A stretch of 64,000 nucleotides of DNA from Maritimibacter sp. GTDB taxonomy: Bacteria > Pseudomonadota > Alphaproteobacteria > Rhodobacterales > Rhodobacteraceae. The position numbers and the translations under genes are program-made. The DNA lies in contig NZVC01000022.1 in NCBI GenBank assembly GCA_002701395.1, positions 104,797 to 168,796 on the forward strand. The letters are read 5' to 3'. The notes beneath the pieces were generated by a model. That model had not been told where the DNA came from. It ran no database searches and saw only the letters and a program-made list of their open reading frames with translations. Of the stretch, positions 35,896 through 45,743 are shown in pieces (within the stretch, counting starts at the first letter, position 1; every line of letters begins with the position of its first letter).

Positions 35896-37710
35896 ATGGA
35901 CCTGCGCAATATCGCGATCATCGCTCACGTCGACCACGGCAAGACAACGCTTGTGGACGAACTTCTGAAACAATCCGGCGCCTTCCGCGAGAACCAGGCG
36001 GTCGCCGAACGGGCGATGGATTCCAACGATCTGGAACGCGAGCGTGGGATCACCATCTTCGCCAAGCCGACCTCGGTGGAATGGAAGAACACCCGCATCA
36101 ACATCGTCGACACCCCCGGCCACGCCGACTTCGGCGGCGAGGTCGAGCGGATCCTGTCGATGGTCGACGGCGTGGTGCTGCTGGTGGACGCGGCTGAAGG
36201 CCCGATGCCGCAGACGAAATTCGTGACCTCGAAGGCGCTTGCGCTGGGCCTGCGCCCGATCGTGGTGCTGAACAAGGTCGACAAACCCGACGCGGAACCC
36301 GACCGCGCACTGGACGAATGCTTTGACCTGTTCGCCAGCCTCGACGCGAACGAGGACCAGTTGGACTTCCCGCACATGTACGCCTCGGGCCGCAACGGCT
36401 GGGCGGATGCCGAGCTTGACGGCCCGCGCAAGGACCTGTCGGCGCTGTTCAACCTGATCGTCAACCACGTCCCGGCGCCGAAGCAGATCAAGCACCAGGA
36501 CGATGATTTCCGGATGCTGGCCACCACGCTGGGCTCTGACCCCTTCGTCGGCCGCCTGCTGACCGGCCGGATCGAATCCGGCAAGGTCAAGGTCGGCCAG
36601 ACAGTGCAGGCGCTGTCCCGCATCGGCCAGAAGATCGAACAGTTCCGCGTCACGCGCGTGCAGGCCTTCCGCGGTCTTGCCCAGTCGGACATCGAAGAAG
36701 GCCTTGCCGGCGACATCGTGTCCCTTGCGGGCATGACCAAGGCCACCGTGGCCGACACCATCTGTGCGCTGGCCGTGGACGAGCCGCTGGACGCCCAGCC
36801 GATCGACCCGCCGACCATCACCGTGACCTTCGGCATCAACGACAGCCCGCTGGCCGGTCGGGACGGCAAGAAGGTGCAGTCCCGCGTCATCCGCGAACGC
36901 CTGATGAAAGAGGCCGAGGGCAACGTCGCCATCAAGATCAAGGACACCCCCGGCGGCGAGGCCTTCGAGGTGTCGGGCCGTGGCGAACTTCAGATGGGCG
37001 TCCTGATCGAGAACATGCGCCGCGAAGGGTTCGAACTGTCGATCTCGCGCCCGCAGGTGATCATGCGCGAAGGCGAGAACGGAACCGAGGAACCGATCGA
37101 GGAAGCCACGATCGACGTCGATGACGAGTACTCGGGCGCCGTGATCGAAAAGTTGACCGGCACGCGCAAGGGCGATCTGGTCGAGATGCGGCCTGCCGGT
37201 GCCGGCAAGACCCGCATCATCGCGCATGTCCCGTCGCGCGGCCTGATCGGCTATCACGGCGAGTTCCTGACCGACACCCGTGGCACGGGCGTGCTGAACC
37301 GCGTGTTCCACGGCTGGGCGCCGCACAAGGGTCCGATCCCGGGCCGCCGTGCCGGTGTGCTGATCTCGATGGAGAACGGCGAAACCGTCGCTTACGCCCT
37401 GTGGAACCTTGAGGATCGCGGCAAGATGTTCCTTGGCGCGCAGGCTCCAGTCTACACCGGCATGATCATCGGCGAGCACTCGCGCGAGAACGATCTCGAG
37501 GTGAACCCGCTGAAGGGCAAGAAGCTGACCAACGTCCGCGCCTCGGGCACCGACGAGGCCGTGCGCCTGACCACGCCGGTCACGCTGTCGCTGGAAGAGG
37601 CCATCGCCTATATCAACGACGACGAACTGGTCGAGGTGACGCCGAACGCGATCCGTCTGCGCAAGCGGTATCTCGACCCGCACGAGCGCAAGCGCCAGTC
37701 GCGCGCCTGA
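35896..37710 (+). CDS. typA: Translational GTPase TypA/BipA
   Basis: A 604-residue ribosome-associated GTPase active in 50S assembly and stress or cold growth. G motifs are in order: AHVDHGKTT (10-18), the RGIT switch region, [14 protein letters not shown] and NKVDKPDA. Domains II, III and V resemble EF-G, and the C-terminal domain ends with [16 protein letters not shown] and [11 protein letters not shown], specific to BipA. Length is standard. A bidirectional terminator lies 56 bases downstream. Confidence 0.97.
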   Translation: MDLRNIAIIAHVDHGKTTLVDELLKQSGAFRENQAVAERAMDSNDLERERGITIFAKPTSVEWKNTRINIVDTPGHADFGGEVERILSMVDGVVLLVDAAEGPMPQTKFVTSKALALGLRPIVVLNKVDKPDAEPDRALDECFDLFASLDANEDQLDFPHMYASGRNGWADAELDGPRKDLSALFNLIVNHVPAPKQIKHQDDDFRMLATTLGSDPFVGRLLTGRIESGKVKVGQTVQALSRIGQKIEQFRVTRVQAFRGLAQSDIEEGLAGDIVSLAGMTKATVADTICALAVDEPLDAQPIDPPTITVTFGINDSPLAGRDGKKVQSRVIRERLMKEAEGNVAIKIKDTPGGEAFEVSGRGELQMGVLIENMRREGFELSISRPQVIMREGENGTEEPIEEATIDVDDEYSGAVIEKLTGTRKGDLVEMRPAGAGKTRIIAHVPSRGLIGYHGEFLTDTRGTGVLNRVFHGWAPHKGPIPGRRAGVLISMENGETVAYALWNLEDRGKMFLGAQAPVYTGMIIGEHSRENDLEVNPLKGKKLTNVRASGTDEAVRLTTPVTLSLEEAIAYINDDELVEVTPNAIRLRKRYLDPHERKRQSRA

Positions 37711-37765
37711 ACGGACGGCCGTGCGGGGCGCTGACCGCCCCGTCGCCACGGCTTCAGAACGAAAT

Positions 37766-37800
37766 ATGCGCGGGCCTGACCGGCCCGCGCATTTGCTTTT
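37766..37800. terminator. Terminator after typA (probably bidirectional)
   Basis: ATGCGCGGGCC (37766-37776) pairs exactly with GGCCCGCGCAT (37782-37792), loop TGACC, followed by TTGCTTTT on the plus strand. The convergent exported-protein gene may use it as well. Confidence 0.8.
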
Positions 37801-37844
37801 CAAATAAGGTTACCGGCGCGGATGACGCCAGCGTTCCGGACAGA

Positions 37845-38129
37845 TCAGTCGCAGACCGGGCAGCCGCAGCTGACTTCGCGCATCACCCAGTAGCCCGGCG
37901 ACGCAAGCATCTTGATCTCACGATAGACAGGTGCGTAGTGAACCAGTTCGATGCGGCCGTTCTTGTGCTCGAACTGCTCCTTGGCAGGCTTCACCAGCTC
38001 TTTCTTCGTGGTGTAGGTGGCGGACACCCAGACCTTGTCGAAGCAGCCGACGGTCTTGCCTTCCCAAGCCATCGCGGACCCGGAAGAGATGACAACAGCG
38101 GCAACCGCGGCGGTCAGGATCGATTTCAT
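37845..38129 (-). CDS. Small exported cysteine-rich protein
   Basis: A 94-residue protein with a clean signal peptide (MKSILTAAVAAVVISSGSAMA, cut after AMA). The ~73-residue mature protein has C29 and a C-terminal C-x-C-x-x-C cluster (C88, C90, C93) ending in CPVCD. Many lysines and YTTKKELVKPAKEQFEHKNG give a basic character. Such a tail may bind a metal or form disulfides. Family not recognised. GGAGGTTTGC precedes the ATG at 38129, so the longer upstream frame is not needed. Confidence 0.75.
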   Translation of the reverse strand: MKSILTAAVAAVVISSGSAMAWEGKTVGCFDKVWVSATYTTKKELVKPAKEQFEHKNGRIELVHYAPVYREIKMLASPGYWVMREVSCGCPVCD

Positions 38130-38502
38130 TTTGCAAACCTCCATTACCCAAAAAAGTAAGGAAAATTTACCACGCGTGAATTTGACTAACCTAGGGGCAG
38201 CCGATGCAGGAAAGACAATTGAAAGCGAAAATTGCACATATTCTACCATTTGGGGCAGTTATGTGGCGCGACCGCACCACTCGCTCAGCATCTGCCGTTA
38301 GGTCATTTTTTGCAATTGGCACGGCACCTGAAACAAAGCTCGGAACCGGCTGATGTTGTTCGATTTATGCAAACAGCAAAGTAGTTGTCCTGTGGACGAA
38401 TTGACCTGATGACCAAAAATCAATCGCTTCATCCGTGGGGATAACTTGCGAATCCTCGGCCGAAAAGTGGCCGTTCTGACAGAATTCAGCATACCGCGAC
38501 GT
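38130..38502. other. AT-richer spacer with no supported gene
   Basis: The GC content drops here compared with neighbours. Short open frames on both strands have no ribosome binding site or recognisable product. A CGGCC/GGCCG hairpin is at 38457-38473. The part next to 38130 must hold the promoter of the exported-protein gene; the rest may be old, degraded sequence. Confidence 0.4.
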
Positions 38503-38542
38503 AAAAAGCCCCGGCCCCCGATGCTTGACGGGGACCGGGGCT
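38503..38542 (-). terminator. Terminator of alaS-DUF1330 unit
   Basis: AGCCCCGG (38507-38514) pairs with CCGGGGCT (38535-38542), with further pairing inside the loop; on the minus strand TTTTT follows. Confidence 0.8.
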
Positions 38543-38638
38543 GAAAATTCAGCGATTTCCGTGGGCTGGCAGAAACCTAACGATTCGGGCGGCGAGCCAA
38601 CGCAAAAGTCAATCGGCCGCAGGTTGAATGCGCTAAGA

Positions 38639-38923
38639 CTACACTTCCTCGACAACGACGAGGTCGCGCTCGCTTGCGCCTTTGGCAAAGCTCAGCGCCT
38701 CTTGGTAGCGGGGCGAGTTGTAGCATTCCACCGCCGCCTCGAGGCTGGGAAAGCGCGCCACCACGTTGCGGGGGCGGTCCCGGCCTTCCAACACGTGATA
38801 GCGCCCGCCACGGGCAAGGAAGACGCCGCCGTGGGCCGCGATCGCCTCTGTGGCGATGGCGGCGTACTTTCCATAGGCCTCTTCGTCAGAGACGGTTACA
38901 TGCGCGATCCAGAGTGCACCCAT
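38639..38923 (-). CDS. DUF1330 protein
   Basis: A 94-residue dimeric-ferredoxin-like alpha/beta protein of the DUF1330 family: MGALWIAHVTVSDEEAYGKY, HGGVFLARGGRYHVLEG, NVVARFPSLEAAVECYNSPRYQEAL. Function is unknown. The ATG is two bases after the alaS stop codon, so it is translated from the alaS message. Confidence 0.88.
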   Translation of the reverse strand: MGALWIAHVTVSDEEAYGKYAAIATEAIAAHGGVFLARGGRYHVLEGRDRPRNVVARFPSLEAAVECYNSPRYQEALSFAKGASERDLVVVEEV

Positions 38924-38925
38924 TG

Positions 38926-41598
38926 TCAGGCTCCCATCACTTCGGCGGCGGCGGCGATGGCCGCGTCCGCGTTCGTTACATCCTTGCCGCCGCCTTGGGC
39001 CATGTCGGGGCGGCCACCGCCCCCCTTGCCGCCAAGCTGCGCCACCGCAGCCTTCACAAGGTCAACGGCGCTGACGTCGGACACAAGGTCCTCGGTCACG
39101 CCAGCGGCGACGGCGGCCTTGCCGCCCGCGTCGGCGATCAACAGGATCGCACCCGAGCCAAGCCGTTGTTTATGCTCGTCGATCAGGGCCGGAAGATCCT
39201 TGCCGCTGACGCCCTGAAGCACTTGTGCAAGGAACTTGCGGCCGTTGATCTCTTGGGCTTCGGCGCCCGCGCCCTGCCCGGCCCCGCCGGACATCGCCAG
39301 CTCGCGGCGCATCTGCGCCAGCTCGTTGGTCAGCGACTTGCGCTCGTCCAGCAGCGCCTTGACCCGGCTGACGGCATCCTCGCCCGAGGTCTTCACCAGA
39401 TCCTCGATCTCGGACAACCGCTTGTCGCGGCCCCGCAGTTCGACCATCGCGGCCTGCCCGGTCAGCGCCTCGATGCGACGCACGCCCGAGGCCGACGCGG
39501 ACTCGGCGGTCAGAACGAAGGCCCCGATGTCGCCGGTGCGGACCACATGGGTGCCGCCACAAAGCTCGATCGAGTAGGTTTCCTTGTCCATGCCCTTGCC
39601 GGTCGGCGCGCGGCCCATCGACACGACCCGCACCTCGTCGCCGTACTTCTCGCCGAACAGCGCCTGCGCGCCGATGGCGCGGGCGTCGTCGGGGGTCATG
39701 ATACGCGTCTCGACCGGGGTGTTCTGCCGGATATAGGCGTTCACGTCGCGCTCGACCTGCGCCACCTCGTCGGCGCTCAGCGCCTTCGAATGGCTGAAGT
39801 CGAACCGCAGCCGGTCCGGCGCATTCAGCGACCCGCGCTGCGCGACGTGATCGCCCAGCACTTCGCGCAGGGATTCGTGCAGCAGGTGCGTGGCCGAGTG
39901 GTTGGCCCGGATCATGCTGCGCCGGGAATGGTCGACCTTCAGCGCCACCGGCTCGCCCGTCTTCAACGCGCCCTTCTTGGCGGTGACGAAGTGGCCAAAG
40001 ATGCGGCCGCCGCCAAAGCGTTGGGTGTCGGTCACCTCGGCCTCGACCGACCCGTCGGTCAGCGAGCGGATCACGCCCGTGTCACCAACCTGACCGCCGG
40101 ACTCGCCATAGAACGGCGTCTGGTTCACGATCACCCAGCCGCTTTCACCCTCGGGCAGGCTGTCGGTCAGCTTGCCGTCGTTGATGATCGCGGTGACCTG
40201 CCCTTCGGCGGTCTCGGTGTCATAGCCCAGGAATTCGGTGCCGCCCTGCTCGTCGGCAATCTCGTACCACAGGGCAAGATCCTTGGATTCGCCCGACCCG
40301 GACCACGCGGCGCGCGCCTTGGCCTTCTGTTCGGCCATCGCGGCGTCGAACCCGGCGGTGTCCACGGTGCGGCCCTTTTCGCGCAGGGCGTCCTGCGTCA
40401 GGTCCAGCGGGAAGCCATAGGTGTCGTACAGGCGGAACGCAGCCTCGCCCGGAAGCTCGGCACCCTCGGCGATCTGGTCAAGCTCGTCGTCCAGCAGTTT
40501 CAGGCCGCGGTCCAGCGTGGTCTTGAAGCGCGTTTCCTCCAACAACAGCGTTTCTTCGATCAGCGCCTGCGCGCGTCCGAGTTCGCTGTAGGCCTGACCC
40601 ATCTGCTGCACCAGCGCGGGAACCAGCTTGTGCATCACCGGGTCCTGCGTGCCCAGCAGGTGGGCGTGGCGCATCGCGCGGCGCATGATCCGCCGCAGGA
40701 CATAGCCGCGCCCCTCGTTCGAGGGCATGACGCCGTCCGCGATCAGGAACGAGGTCGACCGCAGGTGGTCCGCGATCACCCGGTGGTGGACGTTGCCGTC
40801 ACCATCGGGGTCGGTGCTGGACGCGTGGGCCGATGCCACGATCAGGGCGCGCATGGTGTCGGTGTCGTAGTTGTCGTGCTTGCCCTGCAGCAGCGCGCCG
40901 ATCCGTTCCAGCCCCATGCCGGTGTCGATCGACTGCATGTCCAGCGCGCGCATCGAGCCGTCCTCGAACTGCTCGTTCTGCATGAACACGACGTTCCAGA
41001 TCTCGATAAAGCGGTCGCCATCCTCGTCGGCAGAGCCCGGAGGCCCGCCCCAGATGTGATCGCCGTGATCATAGAAGATCTCGGTGCAGGGGCCGCAGGG
41101 GCCGGTCGGGCCCATCTGCCAGAAGTTGTCAGCGGTATCGATCCGGATGATCCGGTCTTCCGGCACGCCAACCTTCTTCCAGATCTCGAACGCCTCGTCG
41201 TCGGTGTGGTAGACCGTGGTCAGCAGACGCGACTTGTCAATGCCGAAGTCCTTGGTCAGCAGTTCCCACGCAAAGGGAATGGCCTCGGTCTTGAAGTAAT
41301 CGCCGAAGCTGAAGTTCCCCAGCATTTCGAAGAACGTATGGTGCCGCGCGGTGTAACCGACGTTGTCGAGGTCGTTGTGCTTGCCCCCGGCCCGCACGCA
41401 TTTCTGCGCCGTGGTCGCCCGGTTATAGTCCCGCTTCTCGACCCCGGTGAACAGGTTCTTGAACTGGACCATGCCCGAGTTCACGAACATCAGCGTCGGG
41501 TCGTTGCGCGGAACGAGGGGAGAGGACGGAACGACCTCGTGCCCCTGACGGCGGAAATAGTCGAGGAAGGTCGAGCGGATGTCGTTCAGGCTGGCCAT
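38926..41598 (-). CDS. alaS: Alanyl-tRNA synthetase
   Basis: A 890-residue class II synthetase that charges tRNA-Ala. It opens [30 protein letters not shown], with motif 1 to 3 in the first ~400 residues ([15 protein letters not shown] is typical). The editing domain has the zinc ligands H-x-x-x-H in [10 protein letters not shown] (about 566-571) and C-x-x-x-H in CGGTHV (about 680-684). The C-terminal C-Ala/DHHA1 domain ends in [14 protein letters not shown]. Length and domains are complete. A DUF1330 gene follows in the same message. Confidence 0.98.
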   Translation of the reverse strand: MASLNDIRSTFLDYFRRQGHEVVPSSPLVPRNDPTLMFVNSGMVQFKNLFTGVEKRDYNRATTAQKCVRAGGKHNDLDNVGYTARHHTFFEMLGNFSFGDYFKTEAIPFAWELLTKDFGIDKSRLLTTVYHTDDEAFEIWKKVGVPEDRIIRIDTADNFWQMGPTGPCGPCTEIFYDHGDHIWGGPPGSADEDGDRFIEIWNVVFMQNEQFEDGSMRALDMQSIDTGMGLERIGALLQGKHDNYDTDTMRALIVASAHASSTDPDGDGNVHHRVIADHLRSTSFLIADGVMPSNEGRGYVLRRIMRRAMRHAHLLGTQDPVMHKLVPALVQQMGQAYSELGRAQALIEETLLLEETRFKTTLDRGLKLLDDELDQIAEGAELPGEAAFRLYDTYGFPLDLTQDALREKGRTVDTAGFDAAMAEQKAKARAAWSGSGESKDLALWYEIADEQGGTEFLGYDTETAEGQVTAIINDGKLTDSLPEGESGWVIVNQTPFYGESGGQVGDTGVIRSLTDGSVEAEVTDTQRFGGGRIFGHFVTAKKGALKTGEPVALKVDHSRRSMIRANHSATHLLHESLREVLGDHVAQRGSLNAPDRLRFDFSHSKALSADEVAQVERDVNAYIRQNTPVETRIMTPDDARAIGAQALFGEKYGDEVRVVSMGRAPTGKGMDKETYSIELCGGTHVVRTGDIGAFVLTAESASASGVRRIEALTGQAAMVELRGRDKRLSEIEDLVKTSGEDAVSRVKALLDERKSLTNELAQMRRELAMSGGAGQGAGAEAQEINGRKFLAQVLQGVSGKDLPALIDEHKQRLGSGAILLIADAGGKAAVAAGVTEDLVSDVSAVDLVKAAVAQLGGKGGGGRPDMAQGGGKDVTNADAAIAAAAEVMGA

Positions 41599-41700
41599 GT
41601 CTTGGGTACGGTCCGGGTGTGTGGCAACGGTCTGCCCCGTTTAGCCTTGCACCCGGAAACTGTCCACTGGCCAATGGCCTTAGCGCCTGTCGAAACGCCC

Positions 41701-41922
41701 TCAGGCGGCGCGGCGCACCATGCGGCCGGCCGGGAACGGGATGATCTCGGCCGTGCGGGCGGCGGGCCGGGCCGCGAAGGCGCCGCGCCCGTGGACATAG
41801 TCGCGGATCTGGTCGCGGCGTATGCCAAGGTCGAACAGCCCTTCCTTGGGCATCCGTTGCAGTTCGCGAACCGCCCGGCGTTTCTCGAGCGCATCGCGGG
41901 TTCGGGCCAGTAGTGCGTACAT
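41701..41922 (-). CDS. DUF1127-like small protein
   Basis: A 73-residue basic protein: MYALLARTRDALEKRRAVRELQRMPKEGLFDLGIRRDQIRDYVHGRG matches the DUF1127 pattern of an arginine-rich helix followed by LxDIGI-like residues. GGAGGG precedes the ATG at 41922. AT-rich sequence with possible promoter elements lies between it and the recA terminator. Function unknown; see also the gene at 361-585. Confidence 0.75.
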   Translation of the reverse strand: MYALLARTRDALEKRRAVRELQRMPKEGLFDLGIRRDQIRDYVHGRGAFAARPAARTAEIIPFPAGRMVRRAA

Positions 41923-41977
41923 GCGCCATCCCTCCGTGGTGTATAGGTTCAGGATATCGTATGTATATACAAATACA

Positions 41978-41997
41978 AAGGGCCGCAAGCGCGGCCC
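41978..41997 (-). terminator. recA terminator
   Basis: GGGCCGC (41980-41986) pairs with GCGGCCC (41991-41997) around AAGC; on the minus strand TTTGTATTTG follows. It lies 35 bases after the recA stop. Confidence 0.75.
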
Positions 41998-42032
41998 CCT
42001 GAATTCACCGATATTTCCGCGATGCGCTGCGG

Positions 42033-43112
42033 TCAGTCTTCCATCAGCGCGTCGTCGTCGTCTTTCTCGCCGGGGGCCATATCGAAATCCAGGCCGTGCG
42101 CGGCGCGGATTTTGTCCTCGATCTCGTAGGCCATGTCCTTGTTCTCGCGCAGGAAGGTCTTCGCGTTCTCACGCCCCTGCCCGATGCGTTCATCCCCGTA
42201 AGAGAACCAAGCGCCCGACTTCTCGACCACGCCGGCCTTGACGCCAAGGTCCAGAAGCTCGCCGGTTTTCGAGATGCCTTCGCCATACATGATGTCGAAT
42301 TCGACCTGCTTGAACGGCGGGGCCACCTTGTTCTTCACGATCTTCACGCGGGTCTGGTTGCCGACAACCTCGTCGCGGTCCTTGATCGCGCCGATGCGGC
42401 GAATGTCGAGACGGACAGAGCTGTAGAATTTCAGCGCATTACCGCCCGTCGTGGTTTCGGGCGAGCCGAACATGACGCCGATCTTCATCCGGATCTGGTT
42501 GATGAAGATCACGGTGCACTTGGACCGGCTGATCGAGCCGGTCAGCTTGCGCATCGCCTGGCTCATCAGGCGGGCGTGCACACCCACGGACGAGTCGCCC
42601 ATGTCGCCTTCAAGTTCGGACTTCGGCGTCAGCGCGGCGACCGAGTCGACCACCACCATGCTCACCGCGCCCGACCGCACCAGCGTGTCGGTGATCTCCA
42701 GGGCCTGTTCGCCGGTGTCGGGCTGCGAGATCAGCAGCTCGTCCAGGTTCACGCCAAGCTTCTTGGCGTATTGCGGGTCCAGCGCGTGCTCCGCGTCGAC
42801 GAAGGCGCAAACGCCACCCTTTTTCTGCTCTTCCGCGATGCAGTGCAGGGTCAGGGTCGTCTTGCCCGAGCTTTCCGGGCCATAGATCTCGACGATCCGG
42901 CCTTTCGGAATGCCGCCGATTCCCAGCGCGATGTCCAGGCCAAGCGACCCGGTCGATGTCGCCTCGATATCGCCCAGCGGGTTGTCGGCCCCGAGCTTCA
43001 TGATCGAGCCCTTGCCGAACTGCCGTTCGATCTGTGCCAGCGCCGAGTCGAGCGCCTTCTTTTTATCGCTGTCGCTCTTGTCCATCATCTTCAGAAGTTC
43101 TGCCGTAGCCAT
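42033..43112 (-). CDS. recA: RecA recombinase
   Basis: The 359-residue product forms the DNA strand-exchange filament and stimulates LexA self-cleavage. Walker A GPESSGKT is at 78-85, the Walker B region is [10 protein letters not shown], and loops L1/L2 contain [22 protein letters not shown] and [28 protein letters not shown]. The acidic C-terminal tail ([11 protein letters not shown]) is present. Start is ATG 43112; a longer frame exists but lies in the regulatory region. A LexA box is 54 bases upstream and a terminator follows the gene. Confidence 0.98.
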   Translation of the reverse strand: MATAELLKMMDKSDSDKKKALDSALAQIERQFGKGSIMKLGADNPLGDIEATSTGSLGLDIALGIGGIPKGRIVEIYGPESSGKTTLTLHCIAEEQKKGGVCAFVDAEHALDPQYAKKLGVNLDELLISQPDTGEQALEITDTLVRSGAVSMVVVDSVAALTPKSELEGDMGDSSVGVHARLMSQAMRKLTGSISRSKCTVIFINQIRMKIGVMFGSPETTTGGNALKFYSSVRLDIRRIGAIKDRDEVVGNQTRVKIVKNKVAPPFKQVEFDIMYGEGISKTGELLDLGVKAGVVEKSGAWFSYGDERIGQGRENAKTFLRENKDMAYEIEDKIRAAHGLDFDMAPGEKDDDDALMED

Positions 43113-43165
43113 GATCGTTCGCACCCTTATTTCACAGCGCCTGCCCTGCGGCAATGACTGCCGAT

Positions 43166-43216
43166 GTTCGCCTCTTGTTCCCACAATGGTATGGGAACAA
43201 AAAGAGCACATTTCAA
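43166..43216 (-). promoter_or_regulatory. recA promoter with LexA (SOS) box
   Basis: GTTC-N7-GTTC at 43166-43180 is the canonical alphaproteobacterial LexA site. A minus-strand promoter fits just upstream: TTGAAA (43216-43211), 17 bases, CATACC (43193-43188). An exact inverted repeat TTGTTCCCA/TGGGAACAA (43175-43183 with 43192-43200) overlaps both. LexA bound here would cover the start of transcription. Confidence 0.75.
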
Positions 43217-43329
43217 GCAAAATCTTATGGAATGAAGGATGCACCCATAGAGGTGAACGTTTGGTTTACGGGCCGCGATGGTTCGGGAATATCTTGTAAC
43301 CAACGGGAAACGCTTGGCTTATTATCTCG

Positions 43330-45612
43330 TCAGCCGATCTGTTCCTGCACGGTTTCCGTCAGCTGCGCCAACGAGAACGGCTTGGGCAGGAACACGGAGT
43401 TGGGAATCTTCGCCCTGTTATGAGAGATGCTGTCCTCGGAATAGCCCGATACGAACACCACGCGGGTGTCCGGGCGGACCTGCAACGCCTGCTGGACCCA
43501 TGTCGGGCCGTCCATGCCGGGCATGATGACGTCGGTCACGAAGACATCCACCTGCAACTCGCGGTCTTCGAGCTTTTTCAACGCCTCTTCGGCGCTGTCC
43601 GCTTCCAGCACGGTATGGCCGCGCAGGCGTAGCGCGCGGCTTGCAAAGGCGCGCACCGGGGCTTCGTCCTCTACCAGCAGAACGACACCCCCGTTGGGCC
43701 GCGCCGCCGGTCGCGCGGGCGCGGCGCGCTGGTCCGACGTGGTGGGGCCGATGCCGCGATGGGCGGGGAAATACATCGTGAAAACCGTGCCCTGCCCCAG
43801 AACGCTGTCGGCGAAGATGAAGCCGCCGGACTGCTTGACGATGCCATACGCCATCGACAGGCCCAGCCCGGTCCCCTCGCCCGTGCGCTTGGTGGAATAG
43901 AACGGCTCGAAGATCTTGGCGATCCGGTCGGCGGGGATGCCGCAGCCTTCGTCCTCGACCGTGACCACCACGTAATCGCCCGGCGGCACCTTTGCCCGGT
44001 CGCGGGCCAGCACATCGGACAGGCGCACCGCGCGGGTGGCGATGCGGACGCGGCCGCCGTCCTGCATCGCGTCGCGGGCGTTCACGACAAGGTTCATCAG
44101 CACCTGTTCTAGCTGCCGCTTGTCGGCCCGGATCTGCGGCAGGTCGGGGTCGTTGGTCCAGTCCAGCTGAATCTTCTCGCCCACCAGCCGGTTCAGAAGA
44201 TGGGTCAGGTCGCCCAGCGTGTCGCGCAGGTCCAGCAGTTCGGGCTGCATGTTCTGCTTGCGCGAAAACGCCAGAAGCTGCCCGACCAGCGCCGCCGCGC
44301 GGTTGGCGTTCTGGTTGATCTGCACAAGGTCGCCATACTCGGGATCGTCCGGTTCGTGGCGCAGCAAAAGCAGATCGCAATGGCCGGAGATCGCGGTCAG
44401 CAGGTTGTTGAAGTCATGTGCGACACCGCCCGCAAGTTGGCCCACAGCCTGCATTTTCTGGCTTTGCACGAACTGTGCTTCCAGCGTCTTCAGCTCCGTC
44501 GCGTCGATCAGCACCGCCAGCAACGAGGCCGTGCCGCCGTCAACCATCCGGCCAAGCGCCACCTGAAGGTACACGTCCTTTTGCGGACGGGTCGCGCGGA
44601 CCACCTCGGCCTGATTGCCGCCGCGCCCCTCGGACACGTCGCGCAGCCATTCCTCCACCGGGCGGCCCAGCCCCTCGACCGTGGCGGCAAAGTCGATCTC
44701 TTCCTCTTCCGGCAGCGCCAGAAGCGCGCGGGCGCGGCGGTTGGCCATCACGATCCGCCCGTTGGCCGACAGCTTCAGCACCGGGACGGGAAGTGCATCG
44801 GCGTGGGTCATCGCCGTATCCGGGGATTCGCCGGGCCAGACATAGGCCTGCCGCAGGCCGCCCGGTTCCACCATCGTGACGATATGGGCGGACACCTGCC
44901 CCTTCGCCGTATCCAGCGTGTGCATCTGTCCCTTGCGCAGCGGCAGGTCCGTCACCACCCGGTCCAGCGTCTTCACCCGGCCGCCGATCAGCCGTTCCAT
45001 CGCAAGGTTCATCGCGACGATGCTGTCGGTGCGCGACAGGCGCATCATCGGCATCTCGATATCCTCGGCCGAGGCGCTGGCGTGTTCGTCCAGCCGCCAG
45101 ATGTGCCCGCCGGGATCGGCGCGGGTGACTGAAAGCCGCAGCACGCCGTAGGCGGTCGCCACGTCCTCGGCGGCGCTGCCCTGTGCGTCGGCGCGGTGGC
45201 GAAGCCGCGCGATCACCTGACCGGGCGCGGCGAAGTGGTCGCCGATGGCGCCGGCCAGCGTGTTGTCGTCGCCGTCATGATACCGGCTGGCGGCAGCGGC
45301 GTTGCGATAGGTGATGCGGCCGATTTCATCCGTCAGAAAGCTGGGCACCGTGTCGCGTCCGACGAGCGTCGCGATGGCGGCTGTCACATGCCCCTGCCGC
45401 ACGCGGTAATGCAGGACCAGCACCCCGATCAGGACGCCAAGCATCCCCAGCGTGGACCCGACGACCAGAAAGGCCAAACCGGTAAACCCGCCAGAGAACA
45501 AAAGTGCGAGGCCCAGACAGCCCGCGGCGGGCGCAAGCACGCGGCGCCAATGCGGCGCCACCGTCAGCGCCATGCGCGTCAACGCGCCAGGAGGCCTTGC
45601 GACGTCGGACAC
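43330..45612 (-). CDS. cckA: Hybrid histidine kinase CckA
   Basis: A 760-residue membrane hybrid kinase. Two N-terminal helices (about 28-68) are followed by PAS-like regions (about 85-375), a DHp domain with the CckA signature QLAGGVAHDFNNLLTAISGHCDLLL (histidine near 396), an ATPase domain (N box NLVVNARDAMQDGG, GEGTGLGLSMAYGIVKQSGG) and a receiver domain with phosphoacceptor aspartate in FVTDVIMPGMDG (about 696). In this order CckA feeds ChpT and CtrA, controlling motility, gene transfer agents and cell-cycle genes. GTG start at 45612 with GGGGGA upstream. recA follows 217 bases downstream on the same strand. Confidence 0.93.
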   Translation of the reverse strand: MSDVARPPGALTRMALTVAPHWRRVLAPAAGCLGLALLFSGGFTGLAFLVVGSTLGMLGVLIGVLVLHYRVRQGHVTAAIATLVGRDTVPSFLTDEIGRITYRNAAAASRYHDGDDNTLAGAIGDHFAAPGQVIARLRHRADAQGSAAEDVATAYGVLRLSVTRADPGGHIWRLDEHASASAEDIEMPMMRLSRTDSIVAMNLAMERLIGGRVKTLDRVVTDLPLRKGQMHTLDTAKGQVSAHIVTMVEPGGLRQAYVWPGESPDTAMTHADALPVPVLKLSANGRIVMANRRARALLALPEEEEIDFAATVEGLGRPVEEWLRDVSEGRGGNQAEVVRATRPQKDVYLQVALGRMVDGGTASLLAVLIDATELKTLEAQFVQSQKMQAVGQLAGGVAHDFNNLLTAISGHCDLLLLRHEPDDPEYGDLVQINQNANRAAALVGQLLAFSRKQNMQPELLDLRDTLGDLTHLLNRLVGEKIQLDWTNDPDLPQIRADKRQLEQVLMNLVVNARDAMQDGGRVRIATRAVRLSDVLARDRAKVPPGDYVVVTVEDEGCGIPADRIAKIFEPFYSTKRTGEGTGLGLSMAYGIVKQSGGFIFADSVLGQGTVFTMYFPAHRGIGPTTSDQRAAPARPAARPNGGVVLLVEDEAPVRAFASRALRLRGHTVLEADSAEEALKKLEDRELQVDVFVTDVIMPGMDGPTWVQQALQVRPDTRVVFVSGYSEDSISHNRAKIPNSVFLPKPFSLAQLTETVQEQIG

Positions 45613-45699
45613 TACACTTCCCCCTGCGTTTCGCGCGGAAGCTTGGCGCGAAATGGTTAACAGGGTGTTAAGATCCGGAGGGTCGGCGGGCGGCGGGTC

Positions 45700-45743
45700 T
45701 CAGACTGGGCTCAGACTGGGCTCAGCCTGGGATCAGCTTGCGA
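45700..45743. repeat. Four tandem 11-base units after rsmB
   Basis: TCAGACTGGGC occurs twice (45700-45710 and 45711-45721), followed by two decayed copies, TCAGCCTGGGA and TCAGCTTGCGA, ending exactly at the rsmB stop codon (45744-45746). Confidence 0.7.

Noticed and set aside
38298..38688. Two small minus-strand frames in the AT-richer spacer before alaS-DUF1330
   Set aside because: One overlaps a terminator and the end of the DUF1330 gene, and neither has a ribosome binding site or a recognisable product.
38674..41913. 1079-residue open frame opposite alaS
   Set aside because: It runs antisense through a certain alaS gene, has Arg/His/Ala-rich composition typical of GC-rich shadow frames and no recognisable domain. 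Similar long frames opposite guaA, rne and typA were rejected for the same reason.
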